Shown here: piece after piece, positions 36,433-45,170 of the stretch
How the letters are laid out: the number at the start of each line of letters is the position of its first letter
Position numbering within the stretch: position 1 is the first letter of the stretch
Assembly (NCBI GenBank): GCA_015068305.1
Contig: SVKV01000004.1
Location: 41,915-105,914, forward strand
DNA from: Oscillospiraceae bacterium
GTDB lineage: Bacteria > Bacillota > Clostridia > Oscillospirales > Oscillospiraceae
Reading direction: 5' to 3'
Length of the DNA: 64,000 nucleotides
The notes under the pieces: generated by a model
Database searches by the model: none
What the model was told of the DNA's origin: nothing
The model's input: only the letters and a program-made list of their open reading frames with translations
Made by a program: the position numbers and the translations under genes

Positions 36433-36456
36433 GCCCGGAAGCTTTTGCTTCCGGGC
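36433..36456. terminator. Terminator between glyA and ogt (convergent)
   Basis: A perfect 10-bp stem (36433-36442 with 36447-36456) and TTTT loop, followed by TTTC on plus. It lies between two convergent genes and may serve both. Confidence 0.85.
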
Positions 36457-36462
36457 TTTCGG

Positions 36463-36921
36463 TTATTTATGGAGTTGTTCCAGATCCAGGAGCTGCTGCT
36501 TCAGTTCCAATCCTCCGGCATAGCCGGTGAGTTTTCCGCCGGCACCGATAATCCGGTGGCAGGGGATGACGATCCAGATGGGATTGCGGTTAACAGCCTG
36601 GCCCACGGCCCGGGCGGCCTTCGGGCTTCCGATGGCAGCGGCAATCTGACCGTAGGTGCGGGTTTGCCCATAGGGGATTTTCAGCAGCTGGTTCCAGACA
36701 GTAATCTGGAAGGGCGTTCCTTTCGGGGAGAAGGGAAAACCAAAGCTTTGCCGGCTGCCTGCCAGGTATTCCGCGATCTGGGCAGCGGCCACATCAGTCA
36801 GGGCGGTGGGCCTGTGACCGTGAAGGGATCGGGAAACGATCTGCAACGAGATAACTGCATTGCAATCATATCCGATTTCCAGCAACCCCAGGGAGCTGGG
36901 GTAGTGGGCATAAGCTGCCAT
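36463..36921 (-). CDS. ogt: Methylated-DNA--protein-cysteine methyltransferase
   Basis: Suicide repair protein that removes methyl groups from O6-methylguanine. The 152 residues hold the active-site motif IPCHR with C121, the DNA-binding helix GQIAAAIGSPKAARAVGQA and the substrate-binding N112. It begins 3 nt after the TetR gene and so is in one operon with it, suggesting that the regulator controls a stress response including alkylation repair. Confidence 0.95.
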   Translation of the reverse strand: MAAYAHYPSSLGLLEIGYDCNAVISLQIVSRSLHGHRPTALTDVAAAQIAEYLAGSRQSFGFPFSPKGTPFQITVWNQLLKIPYGQTRTYGQIAAAIGSPKAARAVGQAVNRNPIWIVIPCHRIIGAGGKLTGYAGGLELKQQLLDLEQLHK

Positions 36922-36924
36922 GAA

Positions 36925-37485
36925 TTACTCCAGGAAATTCTCGCTGGCCAGGCGGACCATCAGATCAGCCACTTCCTTGGGGGTAAGAGGGAGGTCCTTC
37001 TTCAGCCACTCCAGAAGAATGTTATAGCAGCCGGTGTAGAAGAAAACAGAGATCAGATGCAGGCTGGCCTGGTTCATTGTGCCGGTATACTTGGAACTCA
37101 GCCGATACTGCTGAAAGTTCTGGTTCAGATTATAAAGAACATCATTGATGTCCGTATCTGCGTGGCAGCGGTTGAGGATGAGAATCGTGCGGGCGTTGTC
37201 ATAGAAATAGCTGCAGACCTGCTCCGTGTGCAAAATGACTTCATCGGCACTCCGGGGATTGCCGATGATCTTTCTCAGTTCATCGGTCATCCGGTTTTCC
37301 AGACTGTCCAGAAGCTCCTGGGGGGTGCTGTAGTGGTTATAGAAGGTGGCGCGGTTGATGCCGGACTCCCGGCACAGTTCGGTGACGCTGATGTTTTCCA
37401 GGGGCTTGACTTCCAAAAGACGGAGCAGACCTTCCTGGAGCAGTTTCTTGGTAAGGGCGATACGCTGATTCTCTTTCTGGGCCAT
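36925..37485 (-). CDS. TetR/AcrR-family transcriptional regulator
   Basis: A 186-residue one-component regulator. The N-terminal helix-turn-helix is clear (ISVTELCRESGINRATFYNHYSTPQELL at about 32-59, split here in two: ISVTELCRESGINRA, TFYNHYSTPQELL). The C-terminal ligand domain is helical and resembles the DhaS/TetR_C type. It precedes ogt by 3 nt in the same operon. An AT-rich stretch at 37500-37560 upstream holds its promoter; no clear palindromic operator was found. Ligand unknown. Confidence 0.88.
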   Translation of the reverse strand: MAQKENQRIALTKKLLQEGLLRLLEVKPLENISVTELCRESGINRATFYNHYSTPQELLDSLENRMTDELRKIIGNPRSADEVILHTEQVCSYFYDNARTILILNRCHADTDINDVLYNLNQNFQQYRLSSKYTGTMNQASLHLISVFFYTGCYNILLEWLKKDLPLTPKEVADLMVRLASENFLE

Positions 37486-37600
37486 TATTTGGCAACCTCA
37501 TCTCTGTGTAAATTTTTCCGAAAATTTGAACAATGGAGTAATTATAGAGGGTAACATAACAAAAGTCAAGAAAAATATGCAGAATTATTTCAACAAAAAA

Positions 37601-37626
37601 TGCCCACTTCTTTTGTGAAGTGGGCA
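37601..37626 (-). terminator. Terminator after the RluA-family gene
   Basis: A 10-bp stem (37601-37610 with 37617-37626), followed by six Ts on the minus strand. Confidence 0.9.
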
Positions 37627-37631
37627 CAAAA

Positions 37632-38597
37632 CTATACTTTTGTTCCGGGAAAGTACTCTTCGGCAAAGTCTACCTTTTCAACCTGAAAAGTCCTTCCGTT
37701 GAGATATTCCAGAGAGCCGGCTTCGGTGGTAAAGGTGAAGGTCAGCCTGTAGGAATAAAGGGCCTGGATTTTCCGGTCAAAGCGCTTGTCCAGCTTGCCG
37801 TATTTGCCGTCACCCAGCAGAGGATGCCCCGCATGGGCAAACTGGGCGCGGATCTGGTGGGTCCGGCCGGTAATCAGCTCGCATTCCACCAGGCTCAGTC
37901 CGTTGGCACTGGCCAAAACTTTGTAGTTGGTCTGGCAGGATTTGGAACCGGGCTGGGGCTTGTCTGTAACAAATACCTTGTTGTTTTTGGCATCCTTGAA
38001 AAGGTGGCCTTTCAGACTTCCTTCTCTGGGCTTGGGAGTTCCTTCCACAATGGCGAGATATCGCTTGTCCAGCTCCCGGTCCTTGATTTTCTGGTTCATG
38101 ACCCGGAGCGCTTCCGCGGTCTTTGCGGCAATGACGATGCCGCCGGTATTCCGGTCGATCCGGTTGCACAGGGCGGGGGTGAAGGAATTTTCCTCCCGGG
38201 GCCGCCATTCCCGCTTCTGATAAAGATAGGACTGGATGTGGTCGATGAGGGTTTTTCCGTATTCCGCACCGTCGTGGGGATGGACGGCAAGCCCCGGCCG
38301 TTTGTCTACCAGCAGGATGTGTTCATCTTCGTAGACAATGTTCAGCTTCGGGGTGGCGACTGTCAGATAGGCATTGTCCTCTCTGGGCTTGTCGAAAAAT
38401 TCATCGTTGATATACAGCTGCAGTACATCTCCGGCTTTCAGCCGGGTGTCCCGGTCGATCCGCTGTCCGTTGCATTTGATGCGCTTGATGCGGATATATT
38501 TCTGGGCAAGGGAGGCAGGCAGCAGGGGGACAGCTTTGGCAAGGAACCGGTCCAGCCGCTGTCCGGCATCGTTGGAACTGATGGTAAATTCTTTCAT
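37632..38597 (-). CDS. RluA-family 23S rRNA/tRNA pseudouridine synthase
   Basis: A 321-residue synthase with an N-terminal S4 domain (about 13-65) and the RluA catalytic domain. The catalytic aspartate is D148 in CNRIDRNTGGIV, the family's HRLDRxTxG motif with an asparagine in place of histidine. Conserved RTHQIRAQFAHAGHPLLGD follows. Architecture fits RluC/RluD, but which uridines are modified is not readable. Its start overlaps the hprK stop by one base (TGATG), so it is translationally coupled to hprK. Confidence 0.93.
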   Translation of the reverse strand: MKEFTISSNDAGQRLDRFLAKAVPLLPASLAQKYIRIKRIKCNGQRIDRDTRLKAGDVLQLYINDEFFDKPREDNAYLTVATPKLNIVYEDEHILLVDKRPGLAVHPHDGAEYGKTLIDHIQSYLYQKREWRPREENSFTPALCNRIDRNTGGIVIAAKTAEALRVMNQKIKDRELDKRYLAIVEGTPKPREGSLKGHLFKDAKNNKVFVTDKPQPGSKSCQTNYKVLASANGLSLVECELITGRTHQIRAQFAHAGHPLLGDGKYGKLDKRFDRKIQALYSYRLTFTFTTEAGSLEYLNGRTFQVEKVDFAEEYFPGTKV

Positions 38598-39541
38598 CAG
38601 CGGTTCCCCATACTCTTTTCAAAATGACGGTTGGTCTGCTCAATGAACTCCAGCGCAGGATTGTAGCCGAACTTGCGCTGGCGGTTGTTCATGGCGGCGA
38701 CCTCCAGAATCACAGCCAGATTACGGCCCGGGGTAACGGGGATGGTGTTCATGGGGATCTTGACACCCAGAATTTCGGTATACTGATCCTCCAGACCCAG
38801 CCGGTCGTAGACCTCATGGGTGTTCCAGGGGACGATGTTGACCACCAGATTGATCTCGTTTTCCACCTTGACGGCACCCATGCCGAAGAGTTTTGCAACG
38901 TTGACGATACCAATGCCGCGAAGCTCGATATAGTCCCGGATCAGCTCCGGGGCGGTGCCGATGAGGGAACTGCCGGAAACCTTCTTGATTTCCACCGCGT
39001 CGTCGGCAATCAGACGGTGACCGCGCTTGAGAAGCTCCACGGCGGTCTCACTCTTACCGATGCCGCTTTCGCCGGTCAGCAGCACGCCTTCACCGTAAAC
39101 CTCCATCAGAACACCGTGGCGGGTGACCCGGGGGGCAAGCTCTGCCTTCAGATAGGCAATGATGGCGGAGGTGATGGTGCTGGTGGGCAGGGAGGAGCGA
39201 AGCAGCGTAACATTGTGCTTCTGAGCCATTGCCACGCACAGGGGACCCGGTGCAATGTTCCGGGTGATCAGCAGGGCGGGGAATTTATAGGAAAACAGCC
39301 GGTCCAGAATCTGAGCCCGCTGGGATTCTGCCAGCCGGGCCAGGTAGCTCATTTCCACATTGCCCATCACCTGCAGCCGGACAGGATCGAAATGATCAAA
39401 GTAGCCGGACAGCTGGATGCCGGGGCGGGAAATATCCTCCACGGTAATCCGGACAGATTCGAAGTCCGTAGCGGCATGAACCACCTGCAAATCAAACTCT
39501 TTGACAATGGTTGTAAGGGCGATGGAGTGGGTATCAATCAT
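38597..39541 (-). CDS. hprK: HPr kinase/phosphorylase
   Basis: Bifunctional enzyme that phosphorylates HPr on Ser46, the key step of carbon catabolite repression in Firmicutes. From the ATG at 39541, preceded by GAGGTG, the protein has 314 residues. Walker A is GESGIGKS (157-164), followed by HRLIADDAVEI, and the signature ELRGIGIVNVAKLFG. The HPr gene itself is not in the window. glpK, a known target of HPr-dependent control in Gram-positives, lies at 58 kb. Confidence 0.96.
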   Translation of the reverse strand: MIDTHSIALTTIVKEFDLQVVHAATDFESVRITVEDISRPGIQLSGYFDHFDPVRLQVMGNVEMSYLARLAESQRAQILDRLFSYKFPALLITRNIAPGPLCVAMAQKHNVTLLRSSLPTSTITSAIIAYLKAELAPRVTRHGVLMEVYGEGVLLTGESGIGKSETAVELLKRGHRLIADDAVEIKKVSGSSLIGTAPELIRDYIELRGIGIVNVAKLFGMGAVKVENEINLVVNIVPWNTHEVYDRLGLEDQYTEILGVKIPMNTIPVTPGRNLAVILEVAAMNNRQRKFGYNPALEFIEQTNRHFEKSMGNR

Positions 39542-39642
39542 GGCAAAACACCTCATTTATCTGCCGTTTGTGATATTATAACTGTGGGATGGGGGAATAT
39601 CAACCCATTTTCAAAAAAACTCAAAATTTTATAAAAAAGTGC

Positions 39643-39671
39643 TTGCTTTTTTTCGGAAAGTCTGGTATCAT
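39643..39671 (+). promoter_or_regulatory. rpmB promoter
   Basis: TTGCTT (39643-39648), 17 nt, TATCAT (39666-39671). Confidence 0.65.
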
Positions 39672-39727
39672 ATCAAAGTTCCTGTGATAGGGACACTACG
39701 AGATTTCACAGAAGGAGGTGCAATGAA

Positions 39728-39916
39728 ATGGCTAAGTGTGATTTTTGCGGCAAGGGCGTGACCTTCGGTATCAAGGTTTCCCACTCCCACAGACGTTCCA
39801 ACCGTGCATGGAAGCCCAACGTCAAGCGCGTCAAGGCTGTCGTTAACGGTACTCCCTGCCATGTGTACGCTTGTACCAGATGCCTCCGTTCCAATAAGGT
39901 CGAGCGTGCTATCTAA
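39728..39916 (+). CDS. rpmB: 50S ribosomal protein L28 (zinc-binding type)
   Basis: A 62-residue L28 with CxxC pairs MAKCDFCGKG and ACTRCLRSN, the zinc-containing C+ form. SHSHRRSNRAWKPN is the conserved rRNA-binding stretch. GGAGGTG lies well placed before the start. Monocistronic, with a strong terminator. Confidence 0.97.
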   Translation: MAKCDFCGKGVTFGIKVSHSHRRSNRAWKPNVKRVKAVVNGTPCHVYACTRCLRSNKVERAI

Positions 39917-39930
39917 TTCGCGCCAAACAG

Positions 39931-39956
39931 AAAGACAGGTCGAAAGACCTGTCTTT
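39931..39956 (+). terminator. rpmB terminator
   Basis: An 11-bp stem (39931-39941 with 39946-39956), GAAA tetraloop, and T-run. Confidence 0.93.
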
Positions 39957-40054
39957 TTTCTTTTGTTTTGCATATGAAGCACGATGTTGATTTTACACAT
40001 AGATTCAAATATAATGTGAACAGTTAGACAAAATTGAATTTGACGAGGTGCCAT

Positions 40055-40519
40055 ATGATAATCGAAAAACAAATAAAAACTTCATTCTCAGTAATTGGCA
40101 AAGAAGGCTCAACCTTGGATGGCCAAGGTTTTATTCAAAAACTATGGGAGAATGCAAATTCTCATTTCAACGAAGTCCAGTCATTAGCCAAGAAAGATGA
40201 AAATGGCAATTTGGTTGGCATTTGGGGTGCAATGTCTGATTGCTCCCATTCCTTCAAACCTTGGGAAGAAAACTTCAGCAAGGGATTATACCTTGCTGGA
40301 ATTGAATGTACTGATGACGCAAACGCACCAGATGGATGGACAAAATGGACAATTCCTGGATATGAGTATCTTTGTGCGGAGGTTGAAAGTGAAAGCACTT
40401 TTTCAGATGTGCTGGACTATATGAATGCAAACAGCGTCGCCTTGGTGGGTGCTGTTCATGACTTTACTTGCCCATCGAACGGAAAGAATTATATGCTTTT
40501 TCCGATAAGAACAATTTGA
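40055..40519 (+). CDS. GyrI-like small-molecule/effector-binding domain protein
   Basis: A 154-residue stand-alone GyrI-like (SOUL/AraC effector-binding) domain, recognised by the N-terminal KTSFSVIGKEGST, the middle GIWGAMSD and YLAGIECTDD, and the WTIPGYEYLCAEVE strand typical of this fold. Such proteins bind hydrophobic or toxic ligands; some hydrolyse them. Base composition is clearly AT-richer than the neighbours, and codons such as ATA, AAT and GAA are frequent, which suggests recent transfer. The ATG at 40055 follows GAGGTG; an earlier start at 40034 has none. Confidence 0.75.
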   Translation: MIIEKQIKTSFSVIGKEGSTLDGQGFIQKLWENANSHFNEVQSLAKKDENGNLVGIWGAMSDCSHSFKPWEENFSKGLYLAGIECTDDANAPDGWTKWTIPGYEYLCAEVESESTFSDVLDYMNANSVALVGAVHDFTCPSNGKNYMLFPIRTI

Positions 40520-40567
40520 CCAGTTTCAATTTGTCTATTAGATCACATATTGCGAATAAAATGAATT

Positions 40568-40592
40568 CACCCCGGACATTTTGTCCGGGGTG
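40568..40592. terminator. Terminator between the GyrI-like gene and gpsA
   Basis: A 10-bp GC-rich stem (40568-40577 with 40583-40592) and ATTTT loop between convergent genes. Confidence 0.85.
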
Positions 40593-40601
40593 TTGTTCGT
40601 T

Positions 40602-41600
40602 TTACAGCCAGCCGGCATCCTCGGACTCGGGCTTGCGGCTCCGGTTCATCAGTGCGGCAAAGGCCTTTCCGGCAGGGGCACCTTCATAGAGGACCTTGTA
40701 GGCGGCCTCGGTGATGGGCATGTCGATACCCTGGCGTTTGCCCAGGGCATAGGCGGACTTGGCGGCGTAGTAGCCTTCCACAACGGCACCCACTTCTTTC
40801 ATGGCGGTCTGGGGATCCTTGCCCTGGCCGATGAGGATGCCTGCCCGGCGGTTCCGGGAGTGCATGGAGGTACAGGTGACAATCAGATCGCCCACACCGG
40901 CAAGACCAGCAAAGGTATCCTTCTGGGCACCTAGGGAAACACCCAGGCGGGCAGTTTCCGTAAGACCTCTGGTCATCAGCATGGCCTTGGTATTGTCACC
41001 GCAGCCCAGGCCGTCGGTGATACCGGCGCACAGGGCGATGACGTTCTTCAGCGCGCTGCCCAGCTCTGCGCCCACAGGATCGGGACTGGTGTAGACCCGG
41101 AAATTCTCGGACATAAAGGCGTCCTGCACGAATTCGGCCAGTGCCCGGTCATCGCAGGCGGCCAGGATTCCGGTGGGAATATCCAGAGCCACTTCTTCTG
41201 CATGGGTGGGGCCGGTGAGAACCACGGTCTTGTGACCGGTGACTTCCTCCACAATCTGGCTCATGCGCAGCATGGTGCCGTCCTCAATACCCTTGGTGAC
41301 GGAAACCAACACCGCGTCCTTATCCAGATGGGGTGCAACGCCCTTGCAAACGGAGCGCATGGGGAAGGAGGGGCTGGCGATGACCACCATCTCACAGCCG
41401 GAAACACAGCTGTAGTCGGGGCTGATCTTCAGCTCCTCCGGCAGAACAGCACCGGGAAGCCGGGGATTGTGCCGCTTTTCTTCCATCTGGGGAATCAGTT
41501 CGGTTTCAAAGGTCCACATGGTCACATCGTGACCGTTTTTACACAGGCGGATGGCCAGGGCCGTGCCCCAGGCACCGCTGCCTACAACAGCTACTTTCAT
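40602..41600 (-). CDS. gpsA: NAD(P)H-dependent glycerol-3-phosphate dehydrogenase
   Basis: Reduces dihydroxyacetone phosphate to sn-glycerol 3-phosphate for phospholipid synthesis. The 332 residues begin with the dinucleotide motif VAVVGSGAWGTALAIRL, and include VLTGPTHAEEVA, the catalytic lysine in LGSALKNVIALCAGI and LAGVGDLIVTCTSMHSRNR. It overlaps plsY by 4 nt, coupling it to the next step in the pathway. Confidence 0.97.
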   Translation of the reverse strand: MKVAVVGSGAWGTALAIRLCKNGHDVTMWTFETELIPQMEEKRHNPRLPGAVLPEELKISPDYSCVSGCEMVVIASPSFPMRSVCKGVAPHLDKDAVLVSVTKGIEDGTMLRMSQIVEEVTGHKTVVLTGPTHAEEVALDIPTGILAACDDRALAEFVQDAFMSENFRVYTSPDPVGAELGSALKNVIALCAGITDGLGCGDNTKAMLMTRGLTETARLGVSLGAQKDTFAGLAGVGDLIVTCTSMHSRNRRAGILIGQGKDPQTAMKEVGAVVEGYYAAKSAYALGKRQGIDMPITEAAYKVLYEGAPAGKAFAALMNRSRKPESEDAGWL

Positions 41601-42223
41601 TTCTTGGTTCCTTTCTGCAGGAGGTTTGTTTTGCGCTCTTCGCCTTTCAGAAGCCGGAGAATGTTGCTCCGGTGCTGATAGACCGTCAGGGCAGACATAA
41701 AGATGCCGCCCAGCATCACAGGAAGGTTGTCATGATGGAAAATCACAAAACCGACACCGAAGGTGGCTGCTGCCAGTACGCTTCCCAGGGAAACATACTG
41801 GGTCAGCAGATAGGCGGCAAAGAAAACAATGCCGATCAGAACACCGATGCGCCAGTCAATGGTAAAGGCGATGAACCAGCCGCTTAGGATACCCTTGCCG
41901 CCCCGGAAGCCCTGGAGGGCAGGGAAGTCATGGCCCAGCATCACGGCCACACCGCCCAGGGTCATGCCGGCCAGCCGGTAGCCCAGGGGATCGAAAACCA
42001 GACCGCCGATGTGGCAGGCAAGGATTGCCTTGAATACGTCGATGGCAATGACCAGAACGGCGCGGCTGGCGCCGTAGTTGCGGATAAAATTGGTCAGACC
42101 TGCGTTGCCGCTGCCGTGGCTGCGGACATCGTCACCCATCATCATGGAAACACAGATGGCACCGTTGTGGTTGCCCAGGAAATAGCAGACAAGAAAAGTA
42201 ATCAGAATGGGGAAGAAGCGCAT
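41597..42223 (-). CDS. plsY: Acyl-phosphate:glycerol-3-phosphate acyltransferase
   Basis: Integral membrane acyltransferase that makes lysophosphatidic acid from G3P and acyl phosphate. It has 208 residues and about five helices with the three PlsY loops: VRSHGSGNAGLTNFIRNYG, GHDFPALQGFRGGKGI and VSLGSVLAAATFG. It starts within the der stop (TGATG) and overlaps gpsA by 4 nt, so der-plsY-gpsA form a tight operon. Confidence 0.95.
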   Translation of the reverse strand: MRFFPILITFLVCYFLGNHNGAICVSMMMGDDVRSHGSGNAGLTNFIRNYGASRAVLVIAIDVFKAILACHIGGLVFDPLGYRLAGMTLGGVAVMLGHDFPALQGFRGGKGILSGWFIAFTIDWRIGVLIGIVFFAAYLLTQYVSLGSVLAAATFGVGFVIFHHDNLPVMLGGIFMSALTVYQHRSNILRLLKGEERKTNLLQKGTKK

Positions 42224-43557
42224 CAGCCGTCCTCCTTATCGCCTTTCTGGCGGATGGTGATCCGGATGGGGGTTCCCTGGAGTCCGAAGACCTCCCGGAT
42301 CTGGTTTTCCAGGTAGCGCTGATAGGAGAAATGGAACAGCCGGGCATCGTTGCAGAAGATGACAAAATGCGGGGGCTTGGTAGAAGCCTGGGTCATATAG
42401 TAGATCTTCAGCCGGCGGCCCTTGTCCGTGGGGGGCTGGACGCGGGTGGTGGCATCGGCCAGAACGGAGTTCAGCGCACCGGTGGTGATGCGGGAATTAT
42501 TCTGACGGTATACCTCCTGGATCATGGGGAAGAGCTTGTCCACCCGGGAACCGGTGAGGGCAGACAGGAAGACCACGGGGGCATAGGTCATGTAGCTGAG
42601 GCCATCCCGGACAGCCAGCTCCTTGTCGCGCATGGTGTTGGTTTCCTTGTCGGCCACGGCATCCCACTTGTTTACCACGATGATGGCGGCCTTGCCTGCT
42701 TCATGGACAAGACCTGCGATCTTGGTGTCCTGCTCGGTAACACCGTCGTTGGCATCGATGAGGATCAGACACACATCCGCCCGCTCAATGGCGGCAACGG
42801 AGCGCATATTGGAGTATTTTTCGATCATGTCATCGACCTTGCTCTTGCGGCGCATGCCGGCGGTGTCGATGAAGCAGTACTTACCGGTTTCGTTCTCGAA
42901 ATAAGAGTCGATGGCATCCCGGGTGGTGCCGGCAATGTTGGAAACGATCACCCGTTCCTCGCCCAGGATCTGGTTGGTCAGACTGGACTTGCCCACATTG
43001 GGCTTGCCCACGATGGCGACCTTGATGACGTCGTCATTTTCATCCTCGCTGTCATCCTCGGGGATGTTCTCAAGGACCCAGTCCAGCATATCGCCGGTGC
43101 CGTGGCCATGGACAGCAGAGGTTTCAAACAGGTCGCCGATGCCCAGGGAGTAGAACTCAAACACATCGGGATTCACAAGGCCGATGGAGTCGCACTTGTT
43201 CACAGCCAGGCAAACGGGCTTCTTGCTCTTGCGGAGCATGGTGGCCACATCCTGGTCTGCGGCGGTGACACCGGAGCGAACGTCGACGACCATGATGATG
43301 GCGTCGGCCAGTTCGATACCGATCTCGGCCTGACGGCGCATAAATTTCAGCATCTCGCTGTCGGTACCGGGCTCAATACCGCCGGTATCCACCAGGGAGA
43401 AGGTCCGGCCGCACCACTCGCATTCGCCGTAGATCCGGTCACGGGTAACACCGGGGGTATCTTCGACGATGGAGGTCCGCTGACCGGTCAGTTTATTGAA
43501 AAGCATGGATTTGCCCACATTGGGTCTGCCTACGATGGCAACCAGGGGTTTTGCCAT
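42223..43557 (-). CDS. der: Ribosome assembly GTPase Der (EngA)
   Basis: A 444-residue protein with two tandem GTPase domains and a C-terminal KH-like domain; it acts in 50S assembly. G1 motifs are GRPNVGKS (near 9-16) and GKPNVGKSS (near 182), each with its DTPG/DTAG and NKCD/NKWD motifs. The ATG at 43557 follows AAAGGAG. A CTTTC-AAAT-GAAAG dyad lies just upstream of the start. First gene of der-plsY-gpsA. Confidence 0.96.
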   Translation of the reverse strand: MAKPLVAIVGRPNVGKSMLFNKLTGQRTSIVEDTPGVTRDRIYGECEWCGRTFSLVDTGGIEPGTDSEMLKFMRRQAEIGIELADAIIMVVDVRSGVTAADQDVATMLRKSKKPVCLAVNKCDSIGLVNPDVFEFYSLGIGDLFETSAVHGHGTGDMLDWVLENIPEDDSEDENDDVIKVAIVGKPNVGKSSLTNQILGEERVIVSNIAGTTRDAIDSYFENETGKYCFIDTAGMRRKSKVDDMIEKYSNMRSVAAIERADVCLILIDANDGVTEQDTKIAGLVHEAGKAAIIVVNKWDAVADKETNTMRDKELAVRDGLSYMTYAPVVFLSALTGSRVDKLFPMIQEVYRQNNSRITTGALNSVLADATTRVQPPTDKGRRLKIYYMTQASTKPPHFVIFCNDARLFHFSYQRYLENQIREVFGLQGTPIRITIRQKGDKEDG

Positions 43558-43756
43558 GATGATCACTCCTTTCAAATGAAAGCTTACTAATTCTATATTA
43601 TGTCACAGATTCCAGAGGAAATCAATGGAAATACTGTGGGATTTACATTTTATTAACGGCTTGTTTCGACCGTTTCAGCAATCACAATGCAGAGCGGTAC
43701 CCAATGGTGTGACGGTTATCGCTTAGCCTGCGGGCATAGTCGCCGCAAATGGAAAA

Positions 43757-43781
43757 AGAGGAAGGCTGAAAGCCTTCCTCT
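43757..43781 (-). terminator. rpmF terminator
   Basis: An 11-bp stem (43757-43767 with 43771-43781) followed on the minus strand by a TTTTT run. The 43558-43756 gap beyond it holds no feature that I can support except the der upstream region. Confidence 0.9.
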
Positions 43782-43809
43782 GCATTTCCGCGCTTATTGC
43801 CTGGGCGGA

Positions 43810-43995
43810 TTACTCAGCCTTGGCAGCCACGACCTGACGACCGTTGTAGTTGCCGCAAGCCTTGCAAGCTCTGTGGGGCATGACGGGTTCGCCGCACTTG
43901 GAGCAAACGCTCACGCTGGGAGCAGACAGCTTCCAGTTGGAACCACGACGCTTGTCGCGACGGGCCTTGGACACTTTACACTTAGGGACAGCCAT
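43810..43995 (-). CDS. rpmF: 50S ribosomal protein L32 (zinc-binding type)
   Basis: A 61-residue L32, starting MAVPKCKVSKARRDKRR, with a zinc ribbon CSKCGEPVMPHRACKACG. It follows yceD on the same strand by about 50 nt, the conserved yceD-rpmF order. A GGAGGTG ribosome site precedes the start. Confidence 0.97.
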   Translation of the reverse strand: MAVPKCKVSKARRDKRRGSNWKLSAPSVSVCSKCGEPVMPHRACKACGNYNGRQVVAAKAE

Positions 43996-44044
43996 GGTGA
44001 CACCTCCTTGGTCAAACTGCTTTTAACAGCATTCATTAATGGTT

Positions 44045-44545
44045 TTACTTTTCCAGAAGCTGCTTCAAAGCAGCAAATCGGGGATCGAGCTCCTTCTGGC
44101 AATTGCAGGGACCGTCGTTGAGATTCCTGCCGCAGCGGCAGCAGAGTCCCTTGCAGTCCTCCTTGCACAGCAGCTTGGAATCCAGATTCAGGACGAAAAC
44201 TGTCCGCACAATGTCATCCAGATCGGCGCTGTCTCCCTCCAGAGGGAATACCCACTCATCTTCGTTCTCTTCGTTGGACAGTTCTTCAACCAGAACCACA
44301 TCGATGGGGAAATGGATTTCCCGGTCGAAGTCGCTGGCACACCGGTCACAGGTTCCGTGGATGGTGGTTCTGACAGAACCGGTCATCACCAGAACGCCTG
44401 CGGTGTTGCGAACCGTGCCGTCGGCCGTTACCGGCTCCGTCACGGGATAGGAAACGCCGTAGCAAAGATCACTCAGATCCACTTCTGTGGAAAAAGGAAT
44501 CGATGCGCCGGGAGTTTCGATGATCTTGGAAAGGCCCAGCATCAT
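44045..44545 (-). CDS. YceD/DUF177 family rRNA-metabolism protein
   Basis: A 166-residue DUF177 protein, the family linked in bacteria and plastids to 23S rRNA processing or accumulation. It has a beta-rich N domain with CDRCASDFDREI and the conserved C-terminal cysteine cluster LLCKEDCKGLCCRCGRNLN (probable zinc site) ending DPRFAALKQLLEK. The ATG at 44545 follows GGAGG; the frame upstream to 44608 runs through the promoter. It is always near rpmF in many genomes, as here. Confidence 0.9.
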   Translation of the reverse strand: MMLGLSKIIETPGASIPFSTEVDLSDLCYGVSYPVTEPVTADGTVRNTAGVLVMTGSVRTTIHGTCDRCASDFDREIHFPIDVVLVEELSNEENEDEWVFPLEGDSADLDDIVRTVFVLNLDSKLLCKEDCKGLCCRCGRNLNDGPCNCQKELDPRFAALKQLLEK

Positions 44546-44579
44546 ACACTTTTCCTCCTTTTCACAGTCGTGCCTAGAT

Positions 44580-44608
44580 ATTATATAGGCATTTATCCCA
44601 TTTGTCAA
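44580..44608 (-). promoter_or_regulatory. yceD-rpmF promoter
   Basis: On the minus strand TTGACA (44603-44608), 17 nt and TATAAT (44580-44585): full consensus. Confidence 0.88.
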
Positions 44609-44665
44609 ATGTTATTTTCACAAAATATTTGGTTTTTCGGGCTGGATTTTTACATCATGTTGTGG

Positions 44666-44694
44666 TGGACACTGAAATATGCCTATGGTATAAT
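44666..44694 (+). promoter_or_regulatory. Promoter of the VOC-family gene
   Basis: TGGACA (44666-44671), 17 nt, TATAAT (44689-44694). It is back to back with the yceD promoter. Confidence 0.75.
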
Positions 44695-44727
44695 CAAATG
44701 CACAGAATTACACAGGAGGTTTGCACA

Positions 44728-45129
44728 ATGATTCTGGAAGGCATAGGACTGTTTGTTGAAGATATGGGGAGAATGATCCGCTTTTACCGGGATGTGATGG
44801 GCTTTGAAATCACAGAGCCTGAAGATGCCGTGAATGTTTATCTGAAAAAAGACGGTGTTCTGTTCATGCTCTATGAGCGGAAGAATTTTGAGAAGATGTC
44901 CGGTCATGTTTATGAGTATATCAGGGGTTTCAATGGCCACTTTGAAATTGCTTTGAAAGTGGATTCCTATGGCGAAGTGGACCGGATTTTTGCAGAGGCT
45001 ACGGCGAAGGGTGCCCGAAGCGTCATGAAGCCGGAAACCATGCCCTGGGGACAGCGGACTTGCTATGTGGCCGATCCGGAGGGGAATTTGATCGAGATCG
45101 GTGCCCCGGGTGAGAATTTTAATACTTAA
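44728..45129 (+). CDS. VOC superfamily (glyoxalase/bleomycin-resistance-like) protein
   Basis: A 133-residue protein with the paired beta-alpha-beta-beta-beta modules of the vicinal oxygen chelate fold: GIGLFVEDMGRMIRFYRDVMGFEI in the first half (here split: GIGLFVEDMGRMIRFY, RDVMGFEI) and CYVADPEGNLIEIGAP in the second. The glutamate ligand near the C-terminus (LIEIG) is present. Members include glyoxalases, dioxygenases and drug-binding proteins, so substrate is unknown. ATG at 44728 follows GGAGG; a longer frame runs through the promoter. Confidence 0.87.
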   Translation: MILEGIGLFVEDMGRMIRFYRDVMGFEITEPEDAVNVYLKKDGVLFMLYERKNFEKMSGHVYEYIRGFNGHFEIALKVDSYGEVDRIFAEATAKGARSVMKPETMPWGQRTCYVADPEGNLIEIGAPGENFNT

Positions 45130-45151
45130 AAGAGGAGCGCTGCTCCTCTTT
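45129..45151 (+). terminator. Terminator after the VOC gene
   Basis: A 10-bp stem (45129-45138 with 45142-45151), 3-nt loop and a run of Ts. It separates this gene from spoIVA. Confidence 0.9.
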
Positions 45152-45170
45152 TTTTGTTGCTGTTTCGTCG

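Noticed and set aside
43558..43756. Possible small RNA between der and rpmF
   Set aside because: No promoter-terminator pair or conserved structure was found; only the rpmF terminator and the der upstream region can be supported.
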